Part shown: positions 7,884 to 17,507 of the stretch, one piece after another
Layout of the letters: every line of letters begins with the position of its first letter
Position numbering within the stretch: position 1 is the stretch's first letter
From: Gammaproteobacteria bacterium
GTDB lineage: Bacteria; Pseudomonadota; Gammaproteobacteria; JAPPPA01
NCBI GenBank assembly: GCA_030425645.1
Contig: JAUHZK010000003.1
Coordinates: 1-64,000 of the forward strand
DNA: 64,000 nt
Direction of reading: 5' to 3'
Notes under the pieces: generated by a model
What the model was told of the DNA's origin: nothing
What the model saw: only the letters and a program-made list of their open reading frames with translations
Database searches by the model: none
Program-made: the position numbers and the translations under genes

Positions 7884-10514
7884 CTAGAAAGAGTACTTAA
7901 TATCAATACTGTAATGGTCACGGTCATTCTCAAGGTTACGATCAGCCGCGCCGGTGAACCAGTTGTATTTCAGGTTAAGCGTCCAGTCACCACGAGTAAA
8001 TTCACTACCCCATAAGAAACGCTTGCGACCTTCTACAAAGTTGCCACCAGGTCCAGGAGAGTTACCATTTACATCAACAAACACACCAAATAGCTGGTTC
8101 AAATTCGCACCAAAGATCAGGTTGTTGTATTTCAGGAATGACAAGATGCGGAAGCCCCAAGAGAACGGAGTCGCAAAGGTGCTGCCTGGCTCAGAAACCG
8201 GCGTCTGACGGAGCAAACCAATGGCACAGTCGGTGTGTAAAATACCCGCACCGCCACCACCAAGGAGAGCGCCCAAAATGCCCTGCGCCGTATCCAGCGG
8301 CGTCGCCCCGGTAATACCAATCGCGTTGGTTAAAACGTTAGTCGTGTCGGTACAAGATCCGCCACCATTGGCCTCAAACTGGGCGTCAATCTCAGCACGA
8401 CCAAGGCCGTACCAGTTATCGTCTCCAGGCGCACCGTATTGCAGCTCATCTAAACTCGGAAGGTCAAACACTTGAGTCGCACCAATATCACCAATAATAA
8501 TCCACTGGTCAGCGGCAAATGGGTTCGCACTGGTGGCGTATAGTAAGGTGCTCGAGTAGTTCGCCACTTTATGACGCTCATAGCCGTGAATAATTGAACC
8601 AGCCGCAATTTGTGAGGTGCCCACGGTATCCGAGCCACCTAAACGGTTACTGGCATAAATACCATTTGGACCACGGTTGTCATTTAAGCCCCAGTAAGCG
8701 TCATAGCGGCTTGCACCGTTAGCTACAGCGGCATCGAAAGCGGCTTTATCAGCACCGGTCAGCCCAGGTGCGTGACGATAAGCCTCAATATAAGACGGGC
8801 CCGCGGCATCCTTGGCTTGGCCGAATGCCGGGCTTAGAGCAAACAAGGTCGCGTCTACGGTACTAATCTGTAACGGCAGGTTAGGTCGGTAAGCGACCTC
8901 ACCAGAAACCGACAAATCACCCAAGGTGGTGTTAAATGAAATACCGAACATCTCGATATCTTCTGGGTATTCCAGGAATACGGCCGCGGTATCGACTCGG
9001 GTCAACGCACCAAGTACATCGGCGTCGTCTTCTTCAATACCAGCACCCACTTCATCACTGTGCTGAGTACCCGCAGAGAACAAAGTACTAATAGCGGTAT
9101 GCAGCGCGATATCAGCAGGATCACCAGACGACAATCCATTAGCGGTGTCGTTAATGTCAGTAGCGATAAAGCTCGCATACGGTAGACGTGAATGGTAGCG
9201 CGAGTAATAGAAACCAAATTCGGTGTCGTTTAACCAACCGGCATAGTAGTTAAACTTAACACCAAACTGACCATCATCCTTAGCGGTACGATCTTTGGTA
9301 CGACAGATCGTACGGCCAGCTGTCTCTTCACCCTCACGCTCCGCTTGGTAAAGACCAAACTCTTCTAGGCGGTCATCAATCTGAGTCTCGGGGTTGCCGG
9401 CATCACCAAAGGCAACATGATTACTCCGATAAAGCGCATCCGATGGGTTAATACAACCCTCCGCATAACGCGCCACGCTGGCCGCTGAGTTAGGGTCATA
9501 AACCGGCAAATCGTCTTGAATATTCGACGGATCTTCTGGCTCTTTACCAAACGCCAACATGGCGTAACCCTGGCCAGCACCAGCCACATCAGAAGTCGAG
9601 AAGAAATCACCAATAGGCGGCAGGATAATCGGCTTCCATTTCAGCTGATAAAACGCTTCCATCGAAACGTTATCAGTTAGGTCGATACCCGCCGTAATCA
9701 TCTCGGTGGGTGTGAACAGCTCTTTCAGGTCCAGACCCGGCGTGTTCAAGCGAATAACGTTCGGCGCGTTGGCCGAGTTAATAGAGTTCACCACGAAGGT
9801 TAAGCTCTCACCCCAAGACACAACCTGCTTACCAACGTTAACTGACAAGGTGCGGTCAAACACATCCCAGCTACCGTAGACATAAAAGTCTTCCAAGCGG
9901 CTGCTGAAGCCAATTTCATCTTCAACCGCCTTTGAACGGGGCGTGAGTCCTGGCTGATGGACTGCATCAATATGACGCTCTTCATAATCAACCGCGGTAG
10001 GATCGTAGAAAGTAATAACCCGCGCAAACAAGCCGTAGTCTTCCCAGGTCATATCTAGATCAACAGTGGTCTTAAACGCCGCTTTTACTACATCACCCTT
10101 GTCGTAGTTCAAGTTGCCTTGGTCAGCGTTCTGGGTAAAAGAACCCGTGGCATCAACAAAGCGCTGGTGTTCTGCGGCATTTAATACGCAACCACCAAGC
10201 AGATCTTCGTCCACGGTAATAATACCCAGTGGTACCGCGACCGACTCTAAATTTTGGTCACCGCCTGTCTGCTGGTCAGCACAGAGCACTTCTCCATGCT
10301 CATCTAGGCGGTCAGGGCCGCTGCGCTTAGACACAATACTGTAATCAACGCTTGAAGCACGAAACGTTGCGCCAGCCGACATCAAGACATTGACACTGCC
10401 TTCAATATCGCCCCACTCAAATCCAAACGCTTGTACATTTGAAGATGCCAGAGCCATAACGCCAGCAATACTGGTTACGGCGGCTTTTCGACCGACTAAG
10501 TTAATGATATTCAC
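7884..10514 (-). CDS. DUF1302 domain-containing outer-membrane protein
   Basis: Second intact DUF1302 copy, 876 aa. It has an N-terminal signal sequence (hydrophobic residues 10-28, mature region from FGFEWGDIEG), the shared GNLNYDKGDVV and SWGESLTFVVNSINS blocks, and a C-terminus HYSIDIKYSF with the terminal Phe typical of BAM-assembled barrels. It starts at GTG (10512-10514), supported by GAGGAG seven to eight bases upstream. It differs from the 1812-4430 copy mostly in loop-like regions (residues about 50-85, 350-430, 600-660), while the last 130 residues are nearly the same. Family function is unestablished. It has its own terminator and a 299-base upstream region, so it is probably a single-gene unit. 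Confidence 0.85.
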   Translation of the reverse strand: MNIINLVGRKAAVTSIAGVMALASSNVQAFGFEWGDIEGSVNVLMSAGATFRASSVDYSIVSKRSGPDRLDEHGEVLCADQQTGGDQNLESVAVPLGIITVDEDLLGGCVLNAAEHQRFVDATGSFTQNADQGNLNYDKGDVVKAAFKTTVDLDMTWEDYGLFARVITFYDPTAVDYEERHIDAVHQPGLTPRSKAVEDEIGFSSRLEDFYVYGSWDVFDRTLSVNVGKQVVSWGESLTFVVNSINSANAPNVIRLNTPGLDLKELFTPTEMITAGIDLTDNVSMEAFYQLKWKPIILPPIGDFFSTSDVAGAGQGYAMLAFGKEPEDPSNIQDDLPVYDPNSAASVARYAEGCINPSDALYRSNHVAFGDAGNPETQIDDRLEEFGLYQAEREGEETAGRTICRTKDRTAKDDGQFGVKFNYYAGWLNDTEFGFYYSRYHSRLPYASFIATDINDTANGLSSGDPADIALHTAISTLFSAGTQHSDEVGAGIEEDDADVLGALTRVDTAAVFLEYPEDIEMFGISFNTTLGDLSVSGEVAYRPNLPLQISTVDATLFALSPAFGQAKDAAGPSYIEAYRHAPGLTGADKAAFDAAVANGASRYDAYWGLNDNRGPNGIYASNRLGGSDTVGTSQIAAGSIIHGYERHKVANYSSTLLYATSANPFAADQWIIIGDIGATQVFDLPSLDELQYGAPGDDNWYGLGRAEIDAQFEANGGGSCTDTTNVLTNAIGITGATPLDTAQGILGALLGGGGAGILHTDCAIGLLRQTPVSEPGSTFATPFSWGFRILSFLKYNNLIFGANLNQLFGVFVDVNGNSPGPGGNFVEGRKRFLWGSEFTRGDWTLNLKYNWFTGAADRNLENDRDHYSIDIKYSF

Positions 10515-10813
10515 GCAGCTAACTCCTCAGGAAGCCATAGACCTATAGCTGTCTCTTTCGAGACCACCGGTATTCGGTTTTGCGAAAAAACAAAGGAGGA
10601 AGCTCGGAACTTGCCGAAAAAATATAGAGACACGAGTGCCGGTCTCCCCCACCGATTTTACGCAGTATTTTGTTATTTAATTACGACCCTAAAACCGTAA
10701 TGCATGCGCATCACAAATTTTTTGGTCTTTATAGGGAACTTTTTATCACAGCCGTGCCAGACAAGCAAGCAAAAACAACGCTTTAAGCTTTTTTAGCGGA
10801 AAAAACGAAGATA
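10515..10813 (-). promoter_or_regulatory. Upstream region of the third DUF1302 gene
   Basis: A gene-free stretch of 299 bases, AT-rich between 10660 and 10800, lies between the DUF1302 start and the pgeF stop. It must hold the DUF1302 promoter. The GTCTC-TTTC-GAGAC hairpin at 10551-10564 falls in the likely 5' leader. I could not fix a convincing -35/-10 pair or a sigma-54 box. No convincing terminator for pgeF is visible here. Confidence 0.4.
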
Positions 10814-11575
10814 TCAATCGCTACTCAACCAAATCATCGAAATTTGACGACCACAAGGATTGGCTTGCCCCTCCGAGCTACTTCCGGCGCGACGATAGGA
10901 ATAAAAGCGCGGCTCACTGACGGTACAAAAGTCGCCGCCAACAATCTGCGGCACACCGGCTGCGCGCAAACGCAAACGCGCCAATTCGTAGATGTCCGCT
11001 AAATACTTACCCTGGCCGTTCTCTATGAATGCTGATTGCGCTGCTGCGTCGCAAGAGACAAATGCTTGGCGCACCTCCTCTCCTACTTCGAAGGCCAATG
11101 GGCCGATCGCCGGCCCCAACCAGCACTGCACATCGGCGGCGTTCACCGCCATCGCCAACAACGTTTGTTCCAACACACCAGCACAAAGGCCACGCCAGCC
11201 TGCGTGCGCCGCTGCCACCACCGGTGCCGAGCCTGGGCAATAAAACAAAACAGGTAAACAGTCTGCCGTTAATATGGCCGCGGGGCGCCCGATCTGCCGG
11301 GACACCACAGCATCAGCGCGCATATCGGGCCCATCGCGGCCGACTTCAGCAACCACAGTGCCATGCACCTGCTGCAACCATAGCGGTTCATGAATACCAA
11401 GCGCCATTTGCAGCCGCTGCCGATTTTCTCTGACCGCGGCGACATCATCACCCACATGCGTGGCGAGGTTAAAGGCACCGTAAGCGGCCGATGATTGCTG
11501 GTTATAACCATAAGAATAAGCCGCGTGAACGGATGACGGCAGCTCCCAATCAGGCACCAACAGCGGCAACGACAT
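10814..11575 (-). CDS. pgeF: Purine nucleoside phosphorylase PgeF (YfiH, laccase-like domain)
   Basis: YfiH/PgeF family protein of 253 aa. Known roles of the family are zinc-dependent purine nucleoside phosphorylase/adenosine deaminase activity and, in E. coli, correcting misincorporated L-Ser in peptidoglycan precursors. The metal ligands are present: His71 in LQQVHG, Cys106 in TADCLP and His124 in HAGWRG, very near the E. coli positions. It lies three bases downstream of rluD on the same strand, the common rluD-yfiH pair, so the two are probably co-transcribed. Older annotations call it polyphenol oxidase. Confidence 0.92.
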   Translation of the reverse strand: MSLPLLVPDWELPSSVHAAYSYGYNQQSSAAYGAFNLATHVGDDVAAVRENRQRLQMALGIHEPLWLQQVHGTVVAEVGRDGPDMRADAVVSRQIGRPAAILTADCLPVLFYCPGSAPVVAAAHAGWRGLCAGVLEQTLLAMAVNAADVQCWLGPAIGPLAFEVGEEVRQAFVSCDAAAQSAFIENGQGKYLADIYELARLRLRAAGVPQIVGGDFCTVSEPRFYSYRRAGSSSEGQANPCGRQISMIWLSSD

Positions 11576-11578
11576 GAG

Positions 11579-12541
11579 CTACTCGGCGCTCTCTGTGTCA
11601 ACTCGCAAGGCCGCGATTAAGGCCTGCATATCCGCCGGCGGCGGCACCTGCCAATCCATCACCTCTCCCGTTGCTGGGTGAACTAACCCCAACCGTCGCG
11701 CATGCAAAGCCTGGCGATTAAAACCACGCAACATTGCTTCTAGCGCCGGCGTAGTGCCAGCAGGAATAGCCAAACGCCCTCCATAAACAGGGTCGCCAAC
11801 GAGTGCGTGTTTTTCACTCGCCATATGAATACGAATTTGGTGAGTACGCCCAGTTTCCAGTTTCAAGCGTAAGCGTGTGTGCGACTTAAACCGCTCCAAT
11901 ACGCGGTAATGTGTTACCGATTCACGCCCACCCTGGCGAATAGCCATGCGAGTACGATCATTTGGATCACGCTCAATGGGTTTATCAATTGTGCCGCCAG
12001 CTACCAAATGGCCGCGCACAACAGCCTCATACTCACGATTAATTTCGCGCTGCTGCAACGCCTCCACCAATACCGCATGGGCCTCTAAGGTGCGTGCAAC
12101 CACCAATAAACCGGTGGTGTCTTTATCGATTCGGTGTACCAAGCCAGCACGAGGCAAAGCATCTAGCTCTGGTGCATGGTGCAATAGTGCATTCACCAAG
12201 GTGCCACTGGTATTGCCAGCACCCGGGTGCACCACTAAACCGGCTGACTTGTTAACAATAATGAGATGCTCGTCCTCATAAACGATGTCGAGCGGAATCG
12301 CCTCAGCGCGAACACCCGGATCCAGCACCAAGTTAGCCTGCAAGTTGAGCTGGTCACGATGCTTTACCACATCACGCTGATTAGCTAATTCGTCATTAAG
12401 CTTCAGCTGCCCAGCAGCAATCCAAGCCTGCAAACGGCTACGCGAAAACTCAGCAAACAACTGAGCCGCCGCCTGGTCCAAGCGCAAACCTTTACTAGGT
12501 AAATAGACGGATGCGGATTTTTCTACATTTATGCTGGTCAC
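11579..12541 (-). CDS. rluD: 23S rRNA pseudouridine(1911/1915/1917) synthase RluD
   Basis: Converts three uridines in helix 69 of 23S rRNA to pseudouridine. The 320-residue protein has an N-terminal S4 RNA-binding domain (about residues 15-80) and a catalytic RluA-type domain with HRIDKDTTGLLVVA, placing the catalytic aspartate at residue 139 as in E. coli RluD. It is divergent from bamD, an arrangement widely kept in gammaproteobacteria, with the 151-base gap holding both promoters. It is followed at once by pgeF. Confidence 0.95.
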   Translation of the reverse strand: MTSINVEKSASVYLPSKGLRLDQAAAQLFAEFSRSRLQAWIAAGQLKLNDELANQRDVVKHRDQLNLQANLVLDPGVRAEAIPLDIVYEDEHLIIVNKSAGLVVHPGAGNTSGTLVNALLHHAPELDALPRAGLVHRIDKDTTGLLVVARTLEAHAVLVEALQQREINREYEAVVRGHLVAGGTIDKPIERDPNDRTRMAIRQGGRESVTHYRVLERFKSHTRLRLKLETGRTHQIRIHMASEKHALVGDPVYGGRLAIPAGTTPALEAMLRGFNRQALHARRLGLVHPATGEVMDWQVPPPADMQALIAALRVDTESAE

Positions 12542-12692
12542 AAAGTTACAACTCGAAACAAGTAGTGATAAATAAACTCAACAATTGCGGCTAGCACGCA
12601 GCGGCTAGTGACCGCTATACTGCGGCACTAAATTAGCTGGGCCGCTTAAACCGCCCTTTTTGTTAATCCAGCGCTTGCGCTAAAGAATCAAC

Positions 12693-13580
12693 ATGTCAAA
12701 CCAAACACCGCGTCACTCATTCTACCTACGTCACATAGGCCGCCATATTGGCTTGATTGCTGTTATCGCGCTAAGCGCTTTTGTCAGCGCCTGCAGCAGC
12801 AACAACTCGGCCGGGCCTATTCAAAACATTACCGAACGTGACGAACGACGCATTGCCAAACTCAAAGAAGAGCAATTGTACCAGCGCGCGCGCCAAGCAT
12901 TGGATAGCAGCGCATGGGATTCTGCATTACAGCTGTATAACGACATTGAATTGCGCTATCCCTTCTCTGAAACCGCACGCCAAGCTCAGCTTGAATCGCT
13001 ATTCGCGCACTATCGGCTTTTCCAAGAAGACTTAGTAGTCTCGCTAGCCAATCAGTTTATTAACCAATATCCACGCCACCCGCATGTCGACTACGCCCAC
13101 TATATGAAGGGCCTAGCCAATTTTCGCCGCGCCACTCCTGACGTTGGCTCTTGGTTCCGCAGCGACAACTCAGTACGCGATCCCGGCTATGCACGGGAAG
13201 CATTTTTTGCCTTTTCACGGCTGGTGAATAGCCTCCCTAACAGCGACTACGCACATGACGCACGATTGCGGATGCTGTTTTTGCGTGAACGCCTAGCCAA
13301 ACACCAGTGGCACATTGTTCAGTACTACCAACGCAAAAATGCCTGGGTAGCAGTAGTTAATCGCGCCAAGTTATTGCTAGAAGATTATTCTGGCAGCAGC
13401 TTCACCCAGCCGGCCTTGCTGGCGATGGCTGAAGCCTATGACAACTTAGGCATGACTGCTTTAGCGGAAGACGCCAATACTCTGGCTCAGCTAAACACCG
13501 CCAGCCAGCCAAACCCGGGTACCGACACCTTTACTGATTCCGAGCTGGAGCAGCTAATCCCGGCGCTTAAACAGCCTTAA
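12693..13580 (+). CDS. bamD: Outer-membrane assembly lipoprotein BamD
   Basis: Lipoprotein of the BAM complex, which folds beta-barrels into the outer membrane. The signal peptide ends in a lipobox VSAC with Cys34 as the lipidated residue. The mature part is made of TPR repeats, for example the stretch around ARQALDSSAWDSALQLYNDI and the YPRHPHVDYAHYMKG block typical of BamD. At 295 aa it is a little longer than E. coli BamD (245) because of an extended tail. It is divergent from rluD and convergent with nadE, whose stop lies nine bases away. The DUF1302 proteins of this window are likely clients. Confidence 0.94.
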   Translation: MSNQTPRHSFYLRHIGRHIGLIAVIALSAFVSACSSNNSAGPIQNITERDERRIAKLKEEQLYQRARQALDSSAWDSALQLYNDIELRYPFSETARQAQLESLFAHYRLFQEDLVVSLANQFINQYPRHPHVDYAHYMKGLANFRRATPDVGSWFRSDNSVRDPGYAREAFFAFSRLVNSLPNSDYAHDARLRMLFLRERLAKHQWHIVQYYQRKNAWVAVVNRAKLLLEDYSGSSFTQPALLAMAEAYDNLGMTALAEDANTLAQLNTASQPNPGTDTFTDSELEQLIPALKQP

Positions 13581-13589
13581 AACCCGGCG

Positions 13590-15236
13590 TTAACCCAACT
13601 GAGGTCCGGGCTGGTATCCGGACGTAATCGGATAACGCCGGTCACGACCGAAGGCCCGGCGCGTGATTTTGACACCGGGCGAGGCCTGTTGGCGCTTGTA
13701 TTCATTACGTTTAACCATGGCCACAACCCGGCGCACGAGGTCTTCATCAAAGCCCATTTCAGCAATCGAAGTAATGCTTTGATCAGCCTCAATACTAAAT
13801 TCCAAAATCGGATCTAACACCTCGTAAGGCGGCAAACTATCTGTGTCTTTTTGATCAGGTCGCAGCTCAGCTGAAGGCGGCCGGTCAATGACGCGCTGAG
13901 GCACAACCTCACTACCCGCCACTTTATTGCGGTAGCGCGCTAGCTCATACACCAAGGTTTTAAACACATCTTTAAGCGGTCCGTAACCGCCAGCCATATC
14001 ACCGTATAAAGTGGCGTAACCAATCGCAGTCTCACTTTTGTTGCTGGTGGTTAGCACCATCTTGCCGGTTTTGTTGGAAATGGCCATCAATAACAGGCCA
14101 CGAATACGAGCCTGAATATTCTCTTCGGTGGTATCTACTGGCAGCCCTGAAAAGCGCTCGGCTAGCAGGGACTCAAAAGTGTCGACGGCACTCTCAATTG
14201 CAATACTGTGCCATTTCACACCCAGCCCTTGTGCCTGTTTGGCCGCATCTTCGTTGCTCATGTCAGCGGTATAACGCGACGGCATTAACACCGCCTCAAC
14301 CCGCTCAGCACCCAGAGCATCTACCGCAATCGCCAACACCAGCGCTGAATCAATGCCTCCGGACAAGCCCAAAACCACGCCGGGGAAACCATTTTTCTCG
14401 ACGTAATCGCGTACTGCCAGCACGATGGCGTCATAAATTTCAGCCAGCTCTTCAATTTCGGCCGGTACAGGCTCTGCCAAGGGGTGTTCTAAAGCCTTAG
14501 CGTCAGCCGCTAATGACAATACCGCCAAATCCTGTTGGCAGGCCGGCGCCAAATATTGGCACTGGCCATCAGCGGAAAACACCATTGAGCGACCGTCAAA
14601 AACCAACTCATCTTGGCCGCCAACCAAGTTGCAATAAAACATCGCCAAACCGGTATCAGCAACTCGCTTTTTAGCCACTGCCATGCGCTCAGCCAATTTC
14701 GCTTCGTGAAATGGCGAGGCATTTAAATTTAACAACAGCTCGGCACCCGCTTCTTTTGCCTGCAAACAAGGCCCGGCATGCCAAATGTCTTCACAAACCG
14801 TAATTCCTACCGCGACACCACCAACCGACAACACCAAGGCTTGGCTACCAGCATCGAAATAACGCTGCTCATCAAAAACACCGTAATTAGGCAAACACTG
14901 TTTAAAGTAGCGGCCGCGGATCTGCCCCTGCTGAATCACCACAGCGGCATTGTAGATTTGGCCTGCCTCATAAAACGGCGTGCCAATCACCAAGCAAAGC
15001 TCGCCCAGATCAGACGCTGAAACTTCACATAAACGCGCTAAGGCCTGCTCAATCTGAAGCTGGAATGCTGGGCGAAACAGTAAGTCTTCAGGCGGGTAAC
15101 CACAGAGTACCAGCTCAGGAAACAAGATCAGGTCAGCTGACTGTGCACGGGCTTCGCGCGCTTGCGCCAAAATTAACTCAGTGTTTCCAGCAACGTCGCC
15201 CATCAATGGGTTGCATTGCGCCATCGCAATATTCAT
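13590..15236 (-). CDS. nadE: Glutamine-dependent NAD+ synthetase
   Basis: Last step of NAD biosynthesis: amidation of nicotinate adenine dinucleotide using glutamine and ATP. The protein (548 aa) is a two-domain form. The N-terminal nitrilase-like glutaminase has the triad Glu41 (LFPELVLCGY), Lys112 (RYFKQCLPN) and Cys148 (ITVCEDIW). The C-terminal synthetase has the ATP-binding SGGIDSALVLA loop near residue 290. This differs from the short ammonia-dependent NadE of E. coli. It converges on bamD and is followed upstream on the same strand by sucCD after a 61-base gap. Confidence 0.95.
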   Translation of the reverse strand: MNIAMAQCNPLMGDVAGNTELILAQAREARAQSADLILFPELVLCGYPPEDLLFRPAFQLQIEQALARLCEVSASDLGELCLVIGTPFYEAGQIYNAAVVIQQGQIRGRYFKQCLPNYGVFDEQRYFDAGSQALVLSVGGVAVGITVCEDIWHAGPCLQAKEAGAELLLNLNASPFHEAKLAERMAVAKKRVADTGLAMFYCNLVGGQDELVFDGRSMVFSADGQCQYLAPACQQDLAVLSLAADAKALEHPLAEPVPAEIEELAEIYDAIVLAVRDYVEKNGFPGVVLGLSGGIDSALVLAIAVDALGAERVEAVLMPSRYTADMSNEDAAKQAQGLGVKWHSIAIESAVDTFESLLAERFSGLPVDTTEENIQARIRGLLLMAISNKTGKMVLTTSNKSETAIGYATLYGDMAGGYGPLKDVFKTLVYELARYRNKVAGSEVVPQRVIDRPPSAELRPDQKDTDSLPPYEVLDPILEFSIEADQSITSIAEMGFDEDLVRRVVAMVKRNEYKRQQASPGVKITRRAFGRDRRYPITSGYQPGPQLG

Positions 15237-15297
15237 GGCTGTTTTACTTGATATTTGGTTAGCTTAATTGAGCAACAAGGCTTTAAGAGCGCAACGC

Positions 15298-16167
15298 TTA
15301 TGACAACGCGGCCAGCATCGCGGCACCGAGCTCAGCCGGTGAATCTACTGTATGCACACCCGCCGCCTTCAATGCCGCAAATTTACCTTCCGCCGTACCT
15401 TTGCCGCCTGACACAATCGCCCCGGCATGCCCCATACGCTTGCCTTTTGGCGCGGTGACTCCAGCGATATAACCGACCACAGGCTTGCTGACATTGGCTT
15501 CTATATAAGCGGCTGCGTCTTCTTCGTCACTACCACCAATCTCACCAATCATAATGATGCCTTGGGTGGCTGGGTCGTTTTCGAACATTTCCAAGCATTC
15601 GATAAACCCTAGACCATGCACAGGGTCCCCCCCCATGCCAACACAAGTGCTTTGACCCAACCCAACGGCCGTAGTCTGATGCACTGCTTCATAGGTCAAA
15701 GTGCCCGAACGAGACACAATCCCAATGCTACCCGGCAAGTGAATATGGCCCGGCATAATGCCCATTTTGCATTCACCCGGGGTGATAATGCCGGGGCAGT
15801 TAGGACCGATTAGCTGGGTGTCAGTTGCCGCCAGGCCGAGCTTCACACGCATCATGTCCTGCACTGGAATATGCTCGGTAATACAAACAACCAATTTGAT
15901 GCCAGCATCAGCCGCTTCCAAGATCGCGTCAGCAGCGAACGGAGCAGGCACTAAAATCACTGACGCATTGGCGGCTTCAGCAGCCACCGCCTCATGCACG
16001 GTATTAAAAACCGGCTTACCTAGATGCGTTTGCCCGCCTTTTCCTGGCGCCACACCACCCACCACTTGGGTACCGTAAGCCATGCACTGCTCGGCATGGA
16101 AACTACCTTGTTTGCCAGTAAACCCTTGAAAGATCACGCGAGTTTCGGCGTTGACCAAAATGCTCAT
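15298..16167 (-). CDS. sucD: Succinyl-CoA synthetase alpha subunit
   Basis: With SucC, interconverts succinyl-CoA and succinate with ADP or GDP phosphorylation in the TCA cycle. The 289-residue protein has the N-terminal CoA-binding Rossmann fold ([14 protein letters not shown] near residue 12) and the phosphorylated active-site histidine, His247 in [13 protein letters not shown]. Length matches the family. It lies 43 bases downstream of sucC, so the two form an operon. Here sucCD stands apart from the other TCA genes. Confidence 0.97.
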   Translation of the reverse strand: MSILVNAETRVIFQGFTGKQGSFHAEQCMAYGTQVVGGVAPGKGGQTHLGKPVFNTVHEAVAAEAANASVILVPAPFAADAILEAADAGIKLVVCITEHIPVQDMMRVKLGLAATDTQLIGPNCPGIITPGECKMGIMPGHIHLPGSIGIVSRSGTLTYEAVHQTTAVGLGQSTCVGMGGDPVHGLGFIECLEMFENDPATQGIIMIGEIGGSDEEDAAAYIEANVSKPVVGYIAGVTAPKGKRMGHAGAIVSGGKGTAEGKFAALKAAGVHTVDSPAELGAAMLAALS

Positions 16168-16210
16168 TAATTCTTACTCTTATGCAATGCCAAACAGCGA
16201 CACCAAATAA

Positions 16211-17374
16211 TTAGGCTTTTGCCGCCGACACGGCTTTCTGTGCCGCATCGGTCAAACCGTCGGCCGTTACAATATCGAGACCGCTGTCCGCTAATAACTC
16301 GCGGCCACGATCTACGTTAGTACCTTCTAAGCGCACAATCACGGGCACCGTGACACCAACTTCTTTAATAGCGGCGATAATGCCTTCTGCAATCAGGTCG
16401 CAACGAACAATGCCGCCAAAAATATTTACCAACACGGCGCGAATAGAACCGCCAGCCAAAATCAATTTAAAGGCTTCTGCTACGCGCTCTGCCGTGGTGC
16501 CGCCACCAACATCTAAAAAGTTAGCCGGCTTACCGCCGTGCAGCTGGATAAGATCCATAGTCGCCATCGCAAGGCCGGCACCATTCACCATGCAGCCGAT
16601 ATCGCCGTCTAAAGAAATATAGTTCAGGCCATGCTCGCTAGCTTCGGCTTCTTTGGCGTCTTCTTGTGTCAAGTCACGTAATGCCGCCAGTTCAGACTGC
16701 CGATAGAGAGCGTTGTCGTCGAGGTTTAATTTTGCATCCAAGGCCAGGAGTTTTTCTTCCGCTGTCACGATTAGCGGATTAATCTCAACTTGGCTGGCAT
16801 CTTTCTCCAAGACCAAGCGAACCATGCCCGCAATAATGCTCGAAAAATCTTTATGCATGCTCTTAGGCAGCTCTAAGGCATAAGCCAAACGTCGCGCCTG
16901 CCAGGCCTGCAAGCCAGCACCCAACGATACCGGCACCTGAATGATTTTTTCCGGTGTTTCTTCTGCAACCGCCTCAATATCCATGCCGCCCTCGGTTGAC
17001 GCCACGATCATCAGGCCTTCTGACGCGCGATCCATCACCACCGAAAGATACAGCTCACGGGCGATATCCAAACCCGATTCAACCAGCAGCAAATTAATGG
17101 GCAAGCCGTCGGCTGCGGTTTGATGCGTATGCAAACGATTACCTAGCATGGCTTCGGCACTGCTTTTTACCGCATCAATATCTCGGCAAAATTTAACGCC
17201 ACCGGCCTTACCGCGGCCACCGGCATGCACTTGAGCTTTAACAACCCAACCTTGACCACCCAGCTGCTGGGCAGCCTCAGCAGCCTCATCTACGGTACCG
17301 GCAACCTGTGCTGGCGGCACTGGTATTCCGTATTCGGCAAACACGGCCTTAGCCTGAAACTCATGCAAATTCAT
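16211..17374 (-). CDS. sucC: Succinyl-CoA synthetase beta subunit
   Basis: Beta subunit that carries the nucleotide-binding ATP-grasp domain and the specificity for ADP or GDP. Length (387 aa) is standard. Marks are MNLHEFQAKAVFAEYGIPVP at the N-terminus, VKAQVHAGGRGKAGGVK in the ATP-grasp region, and GCMVNGAGLAMATMD and VNIFGGIVRCDLIA in the C-terminal ligase domain. The first gene of the sucCD unit; the 133-base gap to the divergent PP0621-like gene should hold its promoter. Confidence 0.97.
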   Translation of the reverse strand: MNLHEFQAKAVFAEYGIPVPPAQVAGTVDEAAEAAQQLGGQGWVVKAQVHAGGRGKAGGVKFCRDIDAVKSSAEAMLGNRLHTHQTAADGLPINLLLVESGLDIARELYLSVVMDRASEGLMIVASTEGGMDIEAVAEETPEKIIQVPVSLGAGLQAWQARRLAYALELPKSMHKDFSSIIAGMVRLVLEKDASQVEINPLIVTAEEKLLALDAKLNLDDNALYRQSELAALRDLTQEDAKEAEASEHGLNYISLDGDIGCMVNGAGLAMATMDLIQLHGGKPANFLDVGGGTTAERVAEAFKLILAGGSIRAVLVNIFGGIVRCDLIAEGIIAAIKEVGVTVPVIVRLEGTNVDRGRELLADSGLDIVTADGLTDAAQKAVSAAKA

Positions 17375-17507
17375 CGCTACGTAACTATCGCTTTAAATTT
17401 TTATCTTCTATCAACCGCATATTGTCGTATAAAGCCGTCAGCACTGATACCCTGTAGGCCAGTTTTATCGGTGCTTTTAGCGAAATAATAAGAAGGGAAA
17501 CAATGAC

